Position numbers and translations under genes: made by a program
In this document: positions 62,079 to 64,000 of the stretch, one piece after another
Layout of the letters: every line of letters begins with the position of its first letter
How positions within the stretch are numbered: position 1 is the stretch's first letter
From: Flaccisagitta enflata
Taxonomy: Eukaryota > Chaetognatha > Sagittoidea > Aphragmophora
DNA length: 64,000 nucleotides
Reading direction: 5' to 3'
NCBI GenBank assembly: GCA_965153355.1
Contig: OZ231126.1
Location: 105,958,001-106,022,000 of the forward strand
The notes under the pieces: generated by a model
Database searches by the model: none
What the model was told of the DNA's origin: nothing
The model's input: only the letters and a program-made list of their open reading frames with translations

Positions 62079-64000
62079 ATGTCAATGGCGGCTTTCAATG
62101 GCGACAACAACCGTTTGACTGCATCTACGTCTTCTCGGATCTCGTTCTTTGGCCTGAACCAATGTCCAAGGATGGAAAAGCTTCGCGTAATGAAGGACAA
62201 ACTGTCACAGGAAATGAATCGGTGTCGTCAACTCTTCGACGCCGTTTTGGCAACGACGAAAGGCTCAAACAATTACAAAGACGCATCGATGGACTCTGCC
62301 AGCGCCAGGAACAGTCTACGCAACTGCGTCTTCGATTACATTGCTTTCGCTTGTCAAATGGCGATCGACGAGATGCCCGGTGATCCTCTGCAATATGCGG
62401 CGTCGAGTTTGTGTCGAATTAGACGTGAATGGGACGCCATGAGGTTTTTCGACCGCGAAACGTATGACGAGGGATTTCCGGCACATGCTGACGTCATCAA
62501 CGCGCGTGAAGGCGACTTTGGCCAACGTAAGAGGTATGTGCATCAGTTTTCATGGAACAGTATACCGACTGAATCGGCTCGTGACGGCGCGGGCGCTCCA
62601 AATTCTCGGATGAGGACGTAATCACCACTTCCGGGATTGTCGGAGTATTTGGGTCTGCCGTCGACGCGTCATGGCGCCCAATCTCCCGGCGATCATCTTC
62701 TCCCTCCAAGAGACGCCAACGAGTACGTCAAGAGATACATTTCCGAGATTGAGCCTGTCAATCCAAGCGGGCAAACTCAACAAGATTTTGGATTTGGAGG
62801 ATCTCGACAAGGGGGCGACAATGGTAAAAACAAAACCAGCCGACGGTTTGACGCCAAGGGAAAGATCAAGACGTCGCGACGCCGACAGAAGTAGAGAGAG
62901 AGAGAGGGCAGGACGGATGCTGCAGGAGCAGAGACAACGAGATGAAGCTCTTCAGGCTGATCTGCGAGAGCAACAACGAAGATTGGAGCACCAGCAGCAG
63001 CAACAGCAGCAACAACGCGAACAGCAGGAGCAGCAGCAGCCGCAGCGGCAGCTACAACTTCAGCAACAGCAAGCAGCAGAACAGCAACAATTGCAGCAAG
63101 AACAATAAAAGAAAGAGGCTGAAGAGCAAAGGCTTCAACAGGAGCAGCTGAGGCAACAACAGGCGGCTGCAGAACAACAGAGACAGCAGCAGTTGCAAGA
63201 ACAGCAAAAACAAGAACAGTTGCGCCAACAACAACTGCAGCTGGAGCAAATGCGTCAACAACAGCTCCAACAGGGACAACTAAGGCAGCAACAGCAACAG
63301 CAGCAGCAGCAGCAACAACAAGAGCAGCAACGCCAACAACAGTTGCAGCAGCAGCAACAACAGCAGGAACAGTTGTGTCAACAACAATTGCAGCAGCAGA
63401 AACAACAGCAAGAAAAGTTGCGTCAACAACAGCAGCAACAAGAGCAGCATCGCCAACAACAGTTGCAGCAACAAAATCAACAACAGTTGCAGCAAGTAAG
63501 GAACGAGATGCAGCGAGTGCAAAAGGAACAAGAGAAGCTGCAGCGACAACTCAACGAACAAGAACAAAGGCGGCAACAACAAGCCGCTGAGCAACAGAAA
63601 AAGCAACAAGAAGCCCAGTTGCAGCAACAGGAGGTGGAGAAGCAGCGGCAGCTGCAACAGCAAGCAAGTCTTCAGCGGCAGCAGCTGGTTCACCAACACC
63701 AGTTGCAACAACAGAATGCTGCCTTCAACTTAGCTACAGTTGTTCATCCCCCTGCATTAAACCCTCTCTCTGTCGGTGGTGTACTGTCTACAGAAGCCGA
63801 GCGACATCGTCAACAGCAGCTAGCAGAGCAAAGGATCCGCATGTTGGAAGGAGGTGATAAAGATGCTTCAGCAACAACGATGGTGACGGCGACAGATACA
63901 TCAGAAATGATAGCCGCTTTCCCAATAAAATGTCAGCAAAGCAACAAGTCACCGGAAGAGGAGGAGCAATACAAGCAAATGTGTTTGCGCCTCAACAAGT
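62079..64000 (+). CDS. Gln-rich coiled-coil protein, 3' end beyond the window
   Basis: Exon 1 62079-62524 (start MSMAAFNGDNN) has a strong donor GTAAGAG. An acceptor at CTCCCTCCAAG (62707) joins in phase to 62708-64000. Exon 1 is a folded-looking, partly helical domain (KLRVMKDKLSQEMNRC, RNCVFDYIAFACQMAID). Exon 2 begins with a Leu/Asp-rich helix (AGKLNKILDLEDLDKG), then an Arg/Glu stretch and about 270 residues of Gln-rich heptads (RQQQLQQ, EQEKLQRQLNEQE). It ends with a less repetitive region (ATVVHPPALNPLSVGG) reaching the window edge. A TAA at 63106-63108 interrupts the frame, which otherwise stays open for another 890 bases; a CAA-to-TAA change would explain it. Without splicing, exon 1 would end at TAA 62621. 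Family unknown. Confidence 0.45.
62985..63715. repeat. CAG/CAA-rich tract
   Basis: Imperfect CAG/CAA codon repeats mixed with Leu, Glu and Arg codons. The mixing of codons argues for a selected Gln-rich protein rather than a pure microsatellite. Minus-strand Leu-rich ORFs here are shadows. Confidence 0.8.

Noticed and set aside
62671-63108. Reassigned genetic code (TAA as Gln)
   Set aside because: Other genes in the window, including the capsid-cluster ORFs, end normally at TAA, so a point mutation is the simpler reading.

Overview
The window is nuclear DNA from an animal, most likely an aquatic invertebrate; the species cannot be named from the sequence. Evidence: spliceosomal GT-AG introns, a Jockey-like non-LTR reverse transcriptase, exons resembling an SLC9-type exchanger, a FLYWCH finger, very long (CT)n, (CA)n, (GA)n and (CTTT)n tracts, and a dispersed repeat family with palindromic ends seen about 20 times. 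All calls come from reading the sequence; no database was searched.

Region 1 (1-17.1 kb, all + strand) is an endogenous virus-like element of the Polinton/Maverick-adintovirus type. It has closely packed small genes, a penton-like minor capsid protein, a double-jelly-roll major capsid protein (MCP) gene split into seven exons, a linker-histone-like protein, a Lys/Ser-rich protein, an Arg-rich protamine/adenovirus-core-like protein, and a divergent protein-primed family B DNA polymerase (PolB-1). PolB-1 is broken by a frameshift, a stop and a 4.6-kb insertion. No packaging ATPase, integrase or protease was recognised.

Region 2 (17.1-26.1 kb) is mostly repeats: copies of the dispersed family, two kilobase-scale minisatellites and several microsatellites. 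It also has exons of an unknown minus-strand gene and a FLYWCH fragment.

Region 3 (26.1-36.9 kb, + strand, AT-rich) is a second virus-like cluster: a spliced Cys/His zinc-binding protein, an Asp-rich acidic protein, a second protein-primed PolB (PolB-2) spread over about 14 exons, and an unknown spliced gene. PolB-2 keeps a canonical motif A, and an intron falls inside its motif C. Introns of this cluster share a short repeated motif.

Region 4 (37-48.5 kb) holds a well-supported six-exon gene for a mucin-like type I membrane protein. One copy of a 1,535-bp DNA transposon lies in its first intron, and an almost identical inverted copy lies just downstream; both have clear 4-bp target-site duplications. 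Next is an SGNH-hydrolase-like gene split by minus-strand sequence that contains a decayed reverse transcriptase and a second decayed ORF.

Region 5 (48.5-64 kb) has fragments of minus-strand host genes (a small membrane protein, SLC9-like exons), several MITE or foldback elements, a tRNA-derived pol III-type sequence, a second copy of the 3-kb repeat that interrupts PolB-1, and a Gln-rich coiled-coil gene that runs off the window end.
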